A DNA stretch of 64,000 nucleotides, taken from NCBI GenBank assembly GCA_035530275.1, contig DATKVC010000003.1:62001-126000 (forward strand), given 5' to 3'. The notes below the pieces were generated by a model. It was given only the letters and a program-made list of their open reading frames with translations, was not told the origin of the DNA and ran no database searches. Positions 41,168 to 49,946 of this stretch are shown here, piece by piece. Each line of letters opens with the position of its first letter. The first letter of the stretch is position 1. The position numbers were made by a program, and so were the translations under genes. This DNA is from CAIJMU01 sp035530275. Lineage in GTDB: Bacteria > Spirochaetota > Spirochaetia > Treponematales > Rectinemataceae.

Positions 41168-43051
41168 CTAAGAGCGACTCGCTTCCTCGACCCATTCGAC
41201 GCTCTGATGCCTGAAATACGCGTCGTAGAGAGTCGCATAACTTCCGCCCCGATCGAGAAGTTCTGCATGCGAACCTTCTTCGAGTATCCGACCCTTTCCG
41301 AGGACGATTATCCGGTCGGCAAAGCGGACTGTCGAGAGGCGATGCGCGATGACGATGGCCGTCCTGTCCGCCATCAAGGTCTCGAGTCCCTCCTGGATCT
41401 GGGCCTCGGTGAAGGGATCGACGCTCGAGGTCGCCTCGTCGAGGATGAAGATGGACGGAGCTTTGAGGAGGACGCGGGCGAGGCTGACGAGCTGGCGCTG
41501 GCCGAGGGAGATGGAAGAGCCACGGTGGCCGGTCGAGGTCGCGAGTCCCCGCGGAAGATCGTCCACCCAGTCGCCTCTGCCTAGGGAGCGGGCGGCGGTC
41601 TCGACCTCCCTGTCGGTCGCCTCGGGTCGCGCGTAGCGTATGTTGTCGAGCACCGTGCCCGGGAAGAGGAAGGGATCCTGCGATACGAGCCCGATGGCGC
41701 CGCGCAGCTCCTCGAGGGGGAGTGAACGGATGTCGCGGCCGCCGAACTCGATCCGGCCCTCCTGGAATTCGTAGAACCGGGCGATGAGTTTGATGACGGA
41801 GGATTTGCCCGCGCCGGTGTGGCCGACGATCGCGAGTTTCTCCCCTGGCGCTATGTCGAGGGAGAAGCCGTCGAGCACCTTTTCCTTGCTCGAGTAGGAA
41901 AAGCCCACCCTGTCGAAGCGAAGGGCGATGGGCGCCGCGCGCCCGTCGAGCCGCGGAGTCATCCCTGACGTGCCGGAACCGAGTTCCGGCGATCCCTGAA
42001 TTGCGACCTCCATGTCGCCCTGATCGACCGCTTGTCGCACTTTTGGTTCGCGGTCGATCAGCGCGAAGACGCGTTCGGCGGCGGCGAGGCCGTCCTGGAG
42101 CTGGCTCCAGAAGCTCGCGATGTTGAGCAGGGGCCACCAGAAATAGCCGACAGCCTGCATGAAGAGGAACCATTCGCCCAGGCTCAAGACCCCGTCCCGG
42201 ACCGAGGAGCCGCCGAACCACGCGAGGAGGCCGTTGCCGCCGCCGGAGGCGATGCCGACTATCGGCATTATGATGACCAGGGTGATGCCGCGGCGGAGGT
42301 GGAAGCGGTAGGACAGGCGGTTGTCGCCCGTGAAGCCGGCGTAGAGCTGGGCCTCGCGCCTGAAGCCCTTGGCCACCGAGATGCCGGCGATCGACTCCTG
42401 GATGCGCGCGTTGACCTGTGCGGTGACGCGCTTGGCGTTCTGGGTGACGAAGCGGGCGAAGCCGCGGAAGGAGAGGGCCAGGGCCGCGGCGGCGGGGGCC
42501 ATGGCGAGGAGGAGGAGAGAGAGCCTCAGGCTGATGGTCGTCAGGTAGGAAAAAAAGACGACAACTAATATGATTTGCGAGAGGAAGTCGACGACGAGGC
42601 CGATGACGTTGGCGAAATCTTCGGTGTCGGTGGTCACGCGGCTCACGACCTTGCCCGAGGACTGCTCGTCGTAGAAGGAGAGATCGTGGGCGAGGGCCCG
42701 CGAAAAGGCGTCCGAGCGGAGGCTGAGGATGGTCTCGCCCACCGTGCGGCCGGTGAGGTACTGCCGGGCATAGTTGAGGAGCCATTCGAGGACGCCGAAG
42801 CCCGCTATTGCCAGGGCGAGGAGGAGAATGTGCGAGACGACTCCGGCCGACTTTCCCGCGGCGTCGAGAGCCTTGGAAATGACCACCTGGGCCGCGAACT
42901 CGGAGAGGGCGGCGGCGGCGAGGGCCAGGCCGACGAAGATGAGCCGGCTTCGCGAGGGTCTGAAATAGGAAAGGATGCGCGCAGCGAGCTGGCGATCGGA
43001 ATATTTCCTGTCGTATGCCTCGGAATCGAGGCCGTCCATAAGAAAGCCCAT
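41168..43051 (-). CDS. ABC exporter half-transporter B (permease-ATPase)
   Basis: 627 residues: six-helix membrane domain (about 30-320) and ABC domain. Walker A is GHTGAGKSS, Walker B is IFILDEATSSVD with the catalytic glutamate, and the signature is the degenerate ISLGQRQ instead of LSGGQ. It starts one base after the stop of partner A. Such pairs form heterodimeric multidrug or lipid exporters of the LmrCD/TM287-288 type, with one normal and one degenerate ATP site. Substrate is unknown. Confidence 0.94.
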   Translation of the reverse strand: MGFLMDGLDSEAYDRKYSDRQLAARILSYFRPSRSRLIFVGLALAAAALSEFAAQVVISKALDAAGKSAGVVSHILLLALAIAGFGVLEWLLNYARQYLTGRTVGETILSLRSDAFSRALAHDLSFYDEQSSGKVVSRVTTDTEDFANVIGLVVDFLSQIILVVVFFSYLTTISLRLSLLLLAMAPAAAALALSFRGFARFVTQNAKRVTAQVNARIQESIAGISVAKGFRREAQLYAGFTGDNRLSYRFHLRRGITLVIIMPIVGIASGGGNGLLAWFGGSSVRDGVLSLGEWFLFMQAVGYFWWPLLNIASFWSQLQDGLAAAERVFALIDREPKVRQAVDQGDMEVAIQGSPELGSGTSGMTPRLDGRAAPIALRFDRVGFSYSSKEKVLDGFSLDIAPGEKLAIVGHTGAGKSSVIKLIARFYEFQEGRIEFGGRDIRSLPLEELRGAIGLVSQDPFLFPGTVLDNIRYARPEATDREVETAARSLGRGDWVDDLPRGLATSTGHRGSSISLGQRQLVSLARVLLKAPSIFILDEATSSVDPFTEAQIQEGLETLMADRTAIVIAHRLSTVRFADRIIVLGKGRILEEGSHAELLDRGGSYATLYDAYFRHQSVEWVEEASRS

Positions 43052-43052
43052 G

Positions 43053-44996
43053 TCAGTCCCCTCGTGACCCGTTGGTCACGCGTGACCCGTTGGTCACGCG
43101 CGATCCGTGGATCACGAAAAGTCGGCGGTAGTCCTCGGAGCGGGCCATGAGCTCTTCGTGGTTTCCCACGGCCGCGAGCCTCCCTCCTTCGAGGAGGAGT
43201 ATGGTGTCGGCCCAACGGATCTGGGAGAGCCGATGCGTGATGAGGAAGGTCGTGCGACCCTCGCCGGCATGGCGCATCGCCTTCTGGATCTCGTCTTCGG
43301 TCTTCGAGTCGACGGCGCTCGTCGAGTCGTCGAGGATGAGGACGCGAGGGTCGGCGAGAAGCGCCCGGGCGATGGCGATGCGCTGTTTCTGCCCCCCCGA
43401 GAGGGTCTGACCCCGGTCGCCTATCTCCGTCGCGTAGCCCTTTTCGAAGGAGAGGATGAAGTCGTGGGCCTGGGCAGCGCGGGCGGCCGCCTCGATCTCG
43501 GCATCCGTCGCGTCGGCCTTGGCGAAGGCGATGTTGTCGCGGATGGTGGTGCTGAAAAGGAAGACGTCCTGCTCGACGGTGGCCACCTGCGAACGGAGGC
43601 TGCCGAGATCCCAATCGCGGACGTCGACGCCGTCGACGAGGACTGAACCGGAGCTCGCGTCGAAGATGCGCGAAACGAGCTTGACGAGGCTCGACTTGCC
43701 CGAACCCGTGCGGCCGACTATGGCCACGGTCTGGCCGGGTCCCACCGAGAAGCTGATGTCGCGAAGGACCAGGGCTTCGTCGGGGCTTGCGCCGACAGGG
43801 CTGGCGCCGTCGCGGCTTGGGCCGTCGCGGCTTGGGCCGCGGGGGGGAGCCTCGACGCCGGCGCTCTCGCCGCCCCCGTTCTCAGAGGCACGACGGGCGC
43901 CGGCGTCTTCGGCTCCGAAGGAAAAGCCCACTTTCCTAAATTCTACTTTTCCGGCCATCTTCGCCGATCTGCCGCCCCGATTTTCATCGAGGCCGCTTCG
44001 GGCCTTGATCATCTCGAGGATGCGGGCGGCGCTGGCCATGCCCATTTGGAGCATGTTGAAGGAAAAGAGGGAGATGAAGGTCGTCTGGCGGAAGGCGTTC
44101 CAGAGCATCATGAAGCCGATGGCCTGGCCGATGGTGATGGAACCGGCGCGCCAGAGGATGATGGCGTGGAGAAAGGCTCCCGCCCAGGCGATGGCGAAGA
44201 CGAGGAGGGGCCAGTAGCGGCCCTCGACGCGGGCGATTTTCACGTAGAGATCGCGGAGGAGGGAGGCTTTTTCGGCGAAGGCCCTGCCCTCGCGGAGCTC
44301 GCCGAGGTTGGCTTTGACGGTCTCGATGCCCTCGAGGGCGTCGGCGAGTCCGGCGTTCATGTCGCCGAAGGCCGCGCGCTGGGCACCGGTGAGGGGGCCG
44401 AGGGTCCTGGCGTAAAGGAGGAGTGTCGCGACGAGGCCCACTATGAAAAGAAGGGGCACCAAGAGGAGCCTCGGATCGATGAGGGCGACCATGACGAGGG
44501 GCACGATAGTCATCACGAACTGGTCGGTGATGAGCATGATGCCCGGCGAGAACATCAGGTTGACGTAGTGGACGTCGTTGGTCGCCCGGGCCATGAGGTC
44601 GCCGACCCGCTGCGAGGAGTGCCAGGTCTGGCTTTTGCCGAGGAAGGAGGCATAGAGTTCAGCCCGGGCGTCGCGTTCGATGCGCTGGGCGAGGAGTTCG
44701 AAGGATAGGTTGCGGCCGATGCCGGCGAGGCCTTGGAGGAGGGCGGCTCCGGCGATCAGAAGGGCTACGGCGAGGAGGTCGCGCTGGACCCATCCGGGTT
44801 TCGAGAGCACGTCGAAGCCGTGGCCGACGAGGACCTGGAGGCCGGAGTAGCCGATATTGTTGGCGATATCGAAGGCGAGGGCGAGGATGGGGAGCCAGGC
44901 GTAGCGGAGGACGTGGGAAAGAACCCATCGGCCGGGGCTCCTCCGGTCGTAGGCGAAGGCATCTTCGGCACGGAATTCGCTGCTATGGTCGGACAT
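43053..44996 (-). CDS. ABC exporter half-transporter A (permease-ATPase)
   Basis: 647 residues: six-helix membrane domain and ABC domain. Walker A GRTGSGKSS and signature LSGGQKQR are normal, while Walker B is LILDDSTSAVD, with Asp in place of the catalytic Glu. The degenerate site therefore combines Walker motifs of A with the poor signature of B, as in known heterodimeric exporters. Two repeat-derived segments are odd: five-residue units (GPSRD) in the linker before the ABC domain and six-residue units (NGSRVT) at the extreme C-terminus. The start at 44996 has GAGGAAGAA before it; the longer frame would run into the tRNA gene. Confidence 0.94.
   Translation of the reverse strand: MSDHSSEFRAEDAFAYDRRSPGRWVLSHVLRYAWLPILALAFDIANNIGYSGLQVLVGHGFDVLSKPGWVQRDLLAVALLIAGAALLQGLAGIGRNLSFELLAQRIERDARAELYASFLGKSQTWHSSQRVGDLMARATNDVHYVNLMFSPGIMLITDQFVMTIVPLVMVALIDPRLLLVPLLFIVGLVATLLLYARTLGPLTGAQRAAFGDMNAGLADALEGIETVKANLGELREGRAFAEKASLLRDLYVKIARVEGRYWPLLVFAIAWAGAFLHAIILWRAGSITIGQAIGFMMLWNAFRQTTFISLFSFNMLQMGMASAARILEMIKARSGLDENRGGRSAKMAGKVEFRKVGFSFGAEDAGARRASENGGGESAGVEAPPRGPSRDGPSRDGASPVGASPDEALVLRDISFSVGPGQTVAIVGRTGSGKSSLVKLVSRIFDASSGSVLVDGVDVRDWDLGSLRSQVATVEQDVFLFSTTIRDNIAFAKADATDAEIEAAARAAQAHDFILSFEKGYATEIGDRGQTLSGGQKQRIAIARALLADPRVLILDDSTSAVDSKTEDEIQKAMRHAGEGRTTFLITHRLSQIRWADTILLLEGGRLAAVGNHEELMARSEDYRRLFVIHGSRVTNGSRVTNGSRGD
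43063..43116. repeat. Three tandem 18-base hairpin units at the ABC gene junction
   Basis: Unit CGTGACCCGTTGGTCACG at 43063-43080 and 43081-43098, and a diverged copy at 43099-43116. Each unit can fold as a stem (CGTGACC/GGTCACG, four-base loop). They encode the C-terminal GSRVTN-type repeats of half-transporter A and end about 12 bases before the start codon of half-transporter B. Confidence 0.75.
43807..43836. repeat. Tandem 15-base repeat in the ABC linker
   Basis: CCGTCGCGGCTTGGG occurs twice in tandem (43807-43821 and 43822-43836), with a degenerate copy beside it; it encodes GPSRD units in the membrane-ATPase linker. Confidence 0.6.
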
Positions 44997-45070
44997 TTCT
45001 TCCTCGTCCCGAGAATGTACCGGAATCCAGGCTCGGAGGCCAGTTCGGAGCTTTCCGAAGGGGCGGGCCC

Positions 45071-45100
45071 TTGACGTGCGTTCGGCGGCCCGGCTATAAA
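45071..45100 (+). promoter_or_regulatory. Promoter of tRNA-Phe
   Basis: TTGACG (45071-45076) and TATAAA (45095-45100) with 18-base spacing, 13 bases before the mature tRNA end. This is the best promoter match in the region. Confidence 0.75.
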
Positions 45101-45113
45101 CATTTCGTCGTTT

Positions 45114-45186
<73 letters not shown>

Positions 45187-45192
45187 CGATAG

Positions 45193-45222
45193 AGACCGAC
45201 CCAGACGGGCCGGTCTTTTTTT
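45193..45222 (+). terminator. Rho-independent terminator of tRNA-Phe
   Basis: AGACCG (45193-45198) pairs with CGGTCT (45211-45216), followed by a run of T residues. Confidence 0.85.
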
Positions 45223-45282
45223 GCGCTCGCGCGACCGGGGCCTTAGACTTGAACGAAGTCTGTCCGACCGCGAGGTATCCCG

Positions 45283-47844
45283 ATGACCACCGGCGAGCCT
45301 GAGTCGTATTCCGGATTGAGCCGGGACGAGGCCAGCAGGCGCCTCGATTCCGAAGGATTCAACGAGCTTCCCCAGTCCAAGAAAAAGAACATCCTCACCA
45401 TCGCCCTCGGGGTTCTGAAAGAGCCGATGTTCATGCTCCTTCTCGCCTGCGGGGGGCTGTACCTCCTCCTCGGGGACGCCGAGGAGGCTCTCATGCTCCT
45501 CGGATTCGTCTTCGTCGTCATGGGCATCACCTTCTGGCAGGAGAACAAGACCGAAAAGGCCCTCGACGCCCTCCGCGACCTGTCGAGCCCGAGGGCCCTC
45601 GTCATCCGCGACGGACAGCAGGAAAGGATAGCCGGCCGGGAGGTGGTCCGCGAGGATATCGTTCTCGTCGTTGAAGGGGACAGGGTCCCGGCTGACGCCC
45701 TCGTGCTGCGAAGCGACAATCTCGTCGTCGACGAGTCGCTTTTGACGGGCGAGTCGGTGCCCGTGCGAAAGAGGGCGGTGAAAGGCGAGTTCGCGGCTGG
45801 GCTGCCGGGCGGCGACGATCTGCCCCAGATTTGGTCGGGCACGATGGTGGTGAAGGGGCGGGGCGTGGCGCGGGTGTTGGCGACCGGGCCGCGGACCGAG
45901 ATCGGGCGCATCGGCAAGGCCTTGCAGAGGCTCGAGACCGAGAACACGAATCTCCAGAAGCAGACGGGCCGCATCGTCCGCAGCTTCGGCCTCGTCGGGG
46001 CCGCGCTTTGCGTCTTGGTCGTGGTCGTCTTCGGTCTGACGCGGGGCGACTGGCTTTCGGGCGTCCTCGCCGGGCTTTCGCTCGCGATGGCCACCCTCCC
46101 CGAGGAATTTCCCGTCGTGATGACGATCTTCCTCGCCCTGGGCGCCTGGCGCATTTCGCGGCGAAACGTGCTGACGCGGAGGATGGCGGCCATCGAGACC
46201 CTTGGCGCGGCGACCGTGCTCTGCACGGACAAGACCGGCACGATCACGATGAACCGAATGAGCGTCGCGAGGCTGGGGCGCGACGGGGAATTCCGCGCGG
46301 TGGCGGACGGGCAGGCGAGCCTGCCCGAGTCGCTTCACCGGATCGTCGAGTACGCCGTCCTCGCGAGTCCGGCCGATCCCTTCGATCCGATGGAAAAGGC
46401 CATGCGCGATCTCGGCGCGCGGGCCCTGGCAGGCACCGAGCACGTGCATACGGACTGGCGTTTTTTGCGGGAGTATCCGCTTACCGACGGCCTTCTCGCG
46501 ATGTCCCACGCCTGGGAGTCGACGGACGGGGAGAGGCTCGTGATCGCGGCCAAGGGGGCGCCCGAGGCGATAGCCGATCTCTGCCACCTCGACGAGGCGG
46601 CCGTAACCTCCCTCCGCAGCGATGTCGAGACCCTCGCCTCGGAGGGGCTCCGCGTGATCGGGGTCGCCGCCTCCGAGTTGCGCAAGGGGCTTTTACCGGA
46701 GTCCCAGCACGACTTCGCCTTCGAGTACGTCGGGCTGATGGGGCTTCGCGATCCCGTGCGGCCCGGGGTGCCCGACGCGGTGGCCCAGTGCCGGAGCGCC
46801 GGGATCAGGGTGGTCATGATCACCGGCGATTATCCGGGCACGGCTCGGAACATCGCCCGCGAGATCGGTTTGGCCGATCCTGAGGCTATGCTGACCGGGT
46901 CAGAGTTACAGGCGATGGATGACGCGGAGCTCGAGACAAGGATCGCCGGCGTCTCGGTCTTCGCCAGGGCCGTGCCCGAGCACAAGCTCCGCATCGTCGC
47001 CGCACTCAAGGCCCGCGGGGATGTCGTCGCGATGACGGGGGACGGGGTGAACGACGCCCCCGCGCTGAAGGCCGCCCACATCGGCGTGGCCATGGGTGGA
47101 AGGGGCACCGATGTCGCCCGCGAATCGGCCGCCCTCGTGCTGCTCGACGACGACTTCGCCTCGATCGTCGCGGCCGCCCGCGTCGGCAGGCGTATCTTCG
47201 ACAACCTCCAAAAGGCCATGACCTTCATCTTTTCGGTGCATCTGCCCATCGCCGGCATGTCGCTGCTGCCGGTGATGTTCGGCATGCCGCTGGCGCTGAT
47301 GCCCGTACACATCCTCTTTCTCGAGCTCATCATCGACCCGGCCTGTTCCATCGTCTTCGAGATGGAGGAGGAGGAAAAGGGCATCATGGAGAGACCGCCC
47401 CGCCCCGTCTCGGAACCCCTTTTCGGCAGGCGGATGATCGTCACGGCCCTCATCCAGGGTCTGGGCGTCCTCGCCCTCGTCGCGGCGATCTATTCCGTCG
47501 CCCTCGGGGCGGGACTCGGCGAGGGCGAGGCCAGGGCCCTGGCCTTCGTCAATCTCGTGTTCGGCAACCTCAGCATGATCGTTTCGAACCGCTCATGGAC
47601 GAGGTCATTTTTCGCGACGCTGAAAATTCCGAACCCGGCCCTCAAATGGGTGGTCGGCGGCGCCTTCGCCTTTCTGGGGCTCGCGGTTTTCGTGCCCTTC
47701 CTAAATCGGGTCTTCGGCTTCGCGCCCCTCCATCCCTGGGAGTTCGCCCTCTGCCTCGGCACGGGCCTGGTGACGATCGCGATAAACGAGGTCGCCAAGC
47801 TGCCTGCACTGCTGCGGGCGAAAAGAGGCGGGGAGAGGCCCTAG
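45283..47844 (+). CDS. P-type (P2A, calcium-type) cation-transporting ATPase
   Basis: 853 residues, full length. The order is: N-terminal cation ATPase region, LTGES actuator motif (TGES), membrane motif PEEFPVVMTIF in helix 4 (the PEGLP/PEEFP cation site), phosphorylation site CTDKTGTIT, and hinge MTGDGVNDAPALKAAHIGVAMGGRGTDVA. Helix 6 region HILFLELIIDPACSIVFE lacks a clear NxxxxDE triad, so ion choice (Ca2+ most likely, Mn2+ or Na+ possible) is open. GAGG precedes the ATG. Its end overlaps the convergent tkt gene by four bases. Confidence 0.93.
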   Translation: MTTGEPESYSGLSRDEASRRLDSEGFNELPQSKKKNILTIALGVLKEPMFMLLLACGGLYLLLGDAEEALMLLGFVFVVMGITFWQENKTEKALDALRDLSSPRALVIRDGQQERIAGREVVREDIVLVVEGDRVPADALVLRSDNLVVDESLLTGESVPVRKRAVKGEFAAGLPGGDDLPQIWSGTMVVKGRGVARVLATGPRTEIGRIGKALQRLETENTNLQKQTGRIVRSFGLVGAALCVLVVVVFGLTRGDWLSGVLAGLSLAMATLPEEFPVVMTIFLALGAWRISRRNVLTRRMAAIETLGAATVLCTDKTGTITMNRMSVARLGRDGEFRAVADGQASLPESLHRIVEYAVLASPADPFDPMEKAMRDLGARALAGTEHVHTDWRFLREYPLTDGLLAMSHAWESTDGERLVIAAKGAPEAIADLCHLDEAAVTSLRSDVETLASEGLRVIGVAASELRKGLLPESQHDFAFEYVGLMGLRDPVRPGVPDAVAQCRSAGIRVVMITGDYPGTARNIAREIGLADPEAMLTGSELQAMDDAELETRIAGVSVFARAVPEHKLRIVAALKARGDVVAMTGDGVNDAPALKAAHIGVAMGGRGTDVARESAALVLLDDDFASIVAAARVGRRIFDNLQKAMTFIFSVHLPIAGMSLLPVMFGMPLALMPVHILFLELIIDPACSIVFEMEEEEKGIMERPPRPVSEPLFGRRMIVTALIQGLGVLALVAAIYSVALGAGLGEGEARALAFVNLVFGNLSMIVSNRSWTRSFFATLKIPNPALKWVVGGAFAFLGLAVFVPFLNRVFGFAPLHPWEFALCLGTGLVTIAINEVAKLPALLRAKRGGERP

Positions 47845-49817
47845 CCCCTGATCATCGCCGCCAACTTTGACGGCTCGAAACCGAAGTGCCGTGCGACATC
47901 CTCTGCGGGCCCCGACTCTCCAAAGCTCTCAATTGAGAGGATGTCTTCGGGTTTGGCGAGGCGTTCCCAGCCTTGGGCGACGCCGGCTTCGGCGACGATG
48001 ACGCGGGCGTAGGGGGGGAGGACGGATTCGCGGAAGGCCGCGGGGGCGCGGAAGAAGGCTTCGCGGCAGGGCATGGAAACGACGCCGACCTCGTCGGCCT
48101 TCCCCTCCTTTTCCAGGAGCGCGACGGCCTTGAAGGCGAGCTCGACCTCGGAGCCGCTCGCCACGACGACGACGCGAGGGGGCTTCGGCGCCTTGCGCGC
48201 GATATAAGCCCCGAAGGCCATAGTCGAGCGCCAGTTCGGGTCGTCCTTGCGGACGATCGAGAGGTTTTGGCGAGAAAGGGCGATGATCGTGGGGCCGTCG
48301 CGGCGCTCCATCGCTATTTTCCAGGCCTGGGCCGTCTCCTCGGCGTCGGCCGGACGGAGGACGAGGACGTTGGGGATGGAGCGGCAGCTCGCCAGGTGCT
48401 CGATGGGCTGGTGGGTCGGACCGTCCTCGCCGAGGTAGATCGAATCGTGGGTCATCACATAGACGACGGGGAGGCGCATCAGGGCGGCGAGGCGGAGGGC
48501 CGGTTTGAGGTAGTCGACGAAGGTGAGGAAGGTGGCGACGAAGGGTCTGAGACCGTGGAGGGCGAGGCCGTTGGCGATGGAGGCCATGCCGTGCTCGCGG
48601 ATGCCGAAGTGGAGGTAGCGGCCGTCGCGCTTGGCGGCGCTATAGACGTCGCCGCCGGGGAGGGCCGTGGAGTTGGGGCCGGTGAGGTCGGCGGAGCCGC
48701 CGACGAGGGCGGGATATGCCGCATAGACGGCGGCGAGGGCCTTGCCCGAGGCTGCGCGGGTGGCAATCTTCTCCTCCGCCTTGAAGGTCGGAAGGGCGAG
48801 GGGGACTGCTTCCTTGCCCGAGAGGATGGCGTCGAGGAGGGCGGCCTTGTCGGGGGCCTCGGCCTTCCACGCGGCGAATTCCTTGTCCCAGGCCGCGCTG
48901 GCCGCCGCGAGTTCCTTGCGGCGCGACTCGAAGAACTTGGTAGCGGCCGGGTCGATCCAGAACGAGGCGTCGGCGGGTATGCCGAGGTTGGCCTTGGTCT
49001 TCGCGAGTTCCTCCGCGCCGAGGGGGGAGCCGTGGACGCCCGCCGTGCCAGCCTTGCCGGGCGAACCCTTGCCGATGACGCTCTTCAGTATTATGAGGGT
49101 CGGTCGAGCCGCGTCGGCCTTGGCCAGCTCGGTGAGGCCGGCTATTTGATCATAGTTGTACATATCTCCCGAGAGGACCTGCCAGCCGTAGGCTTCGTAG
49201 CGCCTGCCGACCTCCTCGGTGAAGGAGAGCCCCGTCGAGCCGTCGATGGTTATGGAGTTGGAGTCGTAGTACATGATGAGCTTGCCGAGGCCGAGGTGTC
49301 CGGCGAGGGAGGAGGCCTCCGCGGAGACGCCTTCCTGGAGGCAGCCGTCGCCCGCGAGGACGTAGGTGTAATGGTCGACGATCTTGTGGGCGGGGCTGTT
49401 GAGTCGGGCGGCGAGCATGGTTTCGGCTATCGCGAGGCCGACGGCGTTGGCGACACCCTGGCCGAGGGGGCCGGTGGTCGTCTCGATGCCGGGGATGGAG
49501 TGGTATTCGGGGTGCCCCGCGCAGGGGGAGCCGAGCTGGCGGAAGCGCTTGATCTCGTCGAGGGAGACGGGGAAGCCTGCGAGGTGAAGGAGGGAGTAGA
49601 GGAACATAGAGCCGTGGCCGGCCGAAAGGACGAAGCGGTCGCGGTCCAGCCAGTCGGGCCTGGCGGGGTCGTAGCGCATGCCCGCCCCGTAGAGCCAGGC
49701 CCCGAGTTCGGCGGCGCCGAGGGGAAGGCCGGGGTGGCCGGAATTGGCAGCCTGGATGGCGTCGATCGAAAGGCTACGTACCGAAAGGGCGATTTTTTCG
49801 AGGGCGGGGATGTTCAT
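47841..49817 (-). CDS. tkt: Transketolase
   Basis: 658-residue thiamine-diphosphate enzyme of the pentose phosphate pathway. Markers: ANSGHPGLPLGAAELG at the start, the cofactor motif (GDGCLQEG, then YYDSNSITIDG), and later GIREHGMASIANGLALHG, THDSIYLGEDGPTHQPIEHL and PADAEET. All active-site histidines are in place. AAGGAG precedes the ATG. It stands alone on this strand, between the P-type ATPase and the ROK regulator, with no extra domain. Confidence 0.97.
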   Translation of the reverse strand: MNIPALEKIALSVRSLSIDAIQAANSGHPGLPLGAAELGAWLYGAGMRYDPARPDWLDRDRFVLSAGHGSMFLYSLLHLAGFPVSLDEIKRFRQLGSPCAGHPEYHSIPGIETTTGPLGQGVANAVGLAIAETMLAARLNSPAHKIVDHYTYVLAGDGCLQEGVSAEASSLAGHLGLGKLIMYYDSNSITIDGSTGLSFTEEVGRRYEAYGWQVLSGDMYNYDQIAGLTELAKADAARPTLIILKSVIGKGSPGKAGTAGVHGSPLGAEELAKTKANLGIPADASFWIDPAATKFFESRRKELAAASAAWDKEFAAWKAEAPDKAALLDAILSGKEAVPLALPTFKAEEKIATRAASGKALAAVYAAYPALVGGSADLTGPNSTALPGGDVYSAAKRDGRYLHFGIREHGMASIANGLALHGLRPFVATFLTFVDYLKPALRLAALMRLPVVYVMTHDSIYLGEDGPTHQPIEHLASCRSIPNVLVLRPADAEETAQAWKIAMERRDGPTIIALSRQNLSIVRKDDPNWRSTMAFGAYIARKAPKPPRVVVVASGSEVELAFKAVALLEKEGKADEVGVVSMPCREAFFRAPAAFRESVLPPYARVIVAEAGVAQGWERLAKPEDILSIESFGESGPAEDVARHFGFEPSKLAAMIRG

Positions 49818-49946
49818 GGGGACTCCTTGCAGCCGCGCTGACAGGATTTCGATGCGAAGACAAGCCTAGCCTCATTCCCTTTTAAGGGACAAGGCGTGCC
49901 GTATGGTCAGGGGGCGCCTCGGCGGGAGACGATGGGTCGGGGCCGA

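Noticed and set aside
47973..49841. 622-residue open frame opposite transketolase.
   Set aside because: Gly/Glu/Val-rich shadow of a certain tkt gene.
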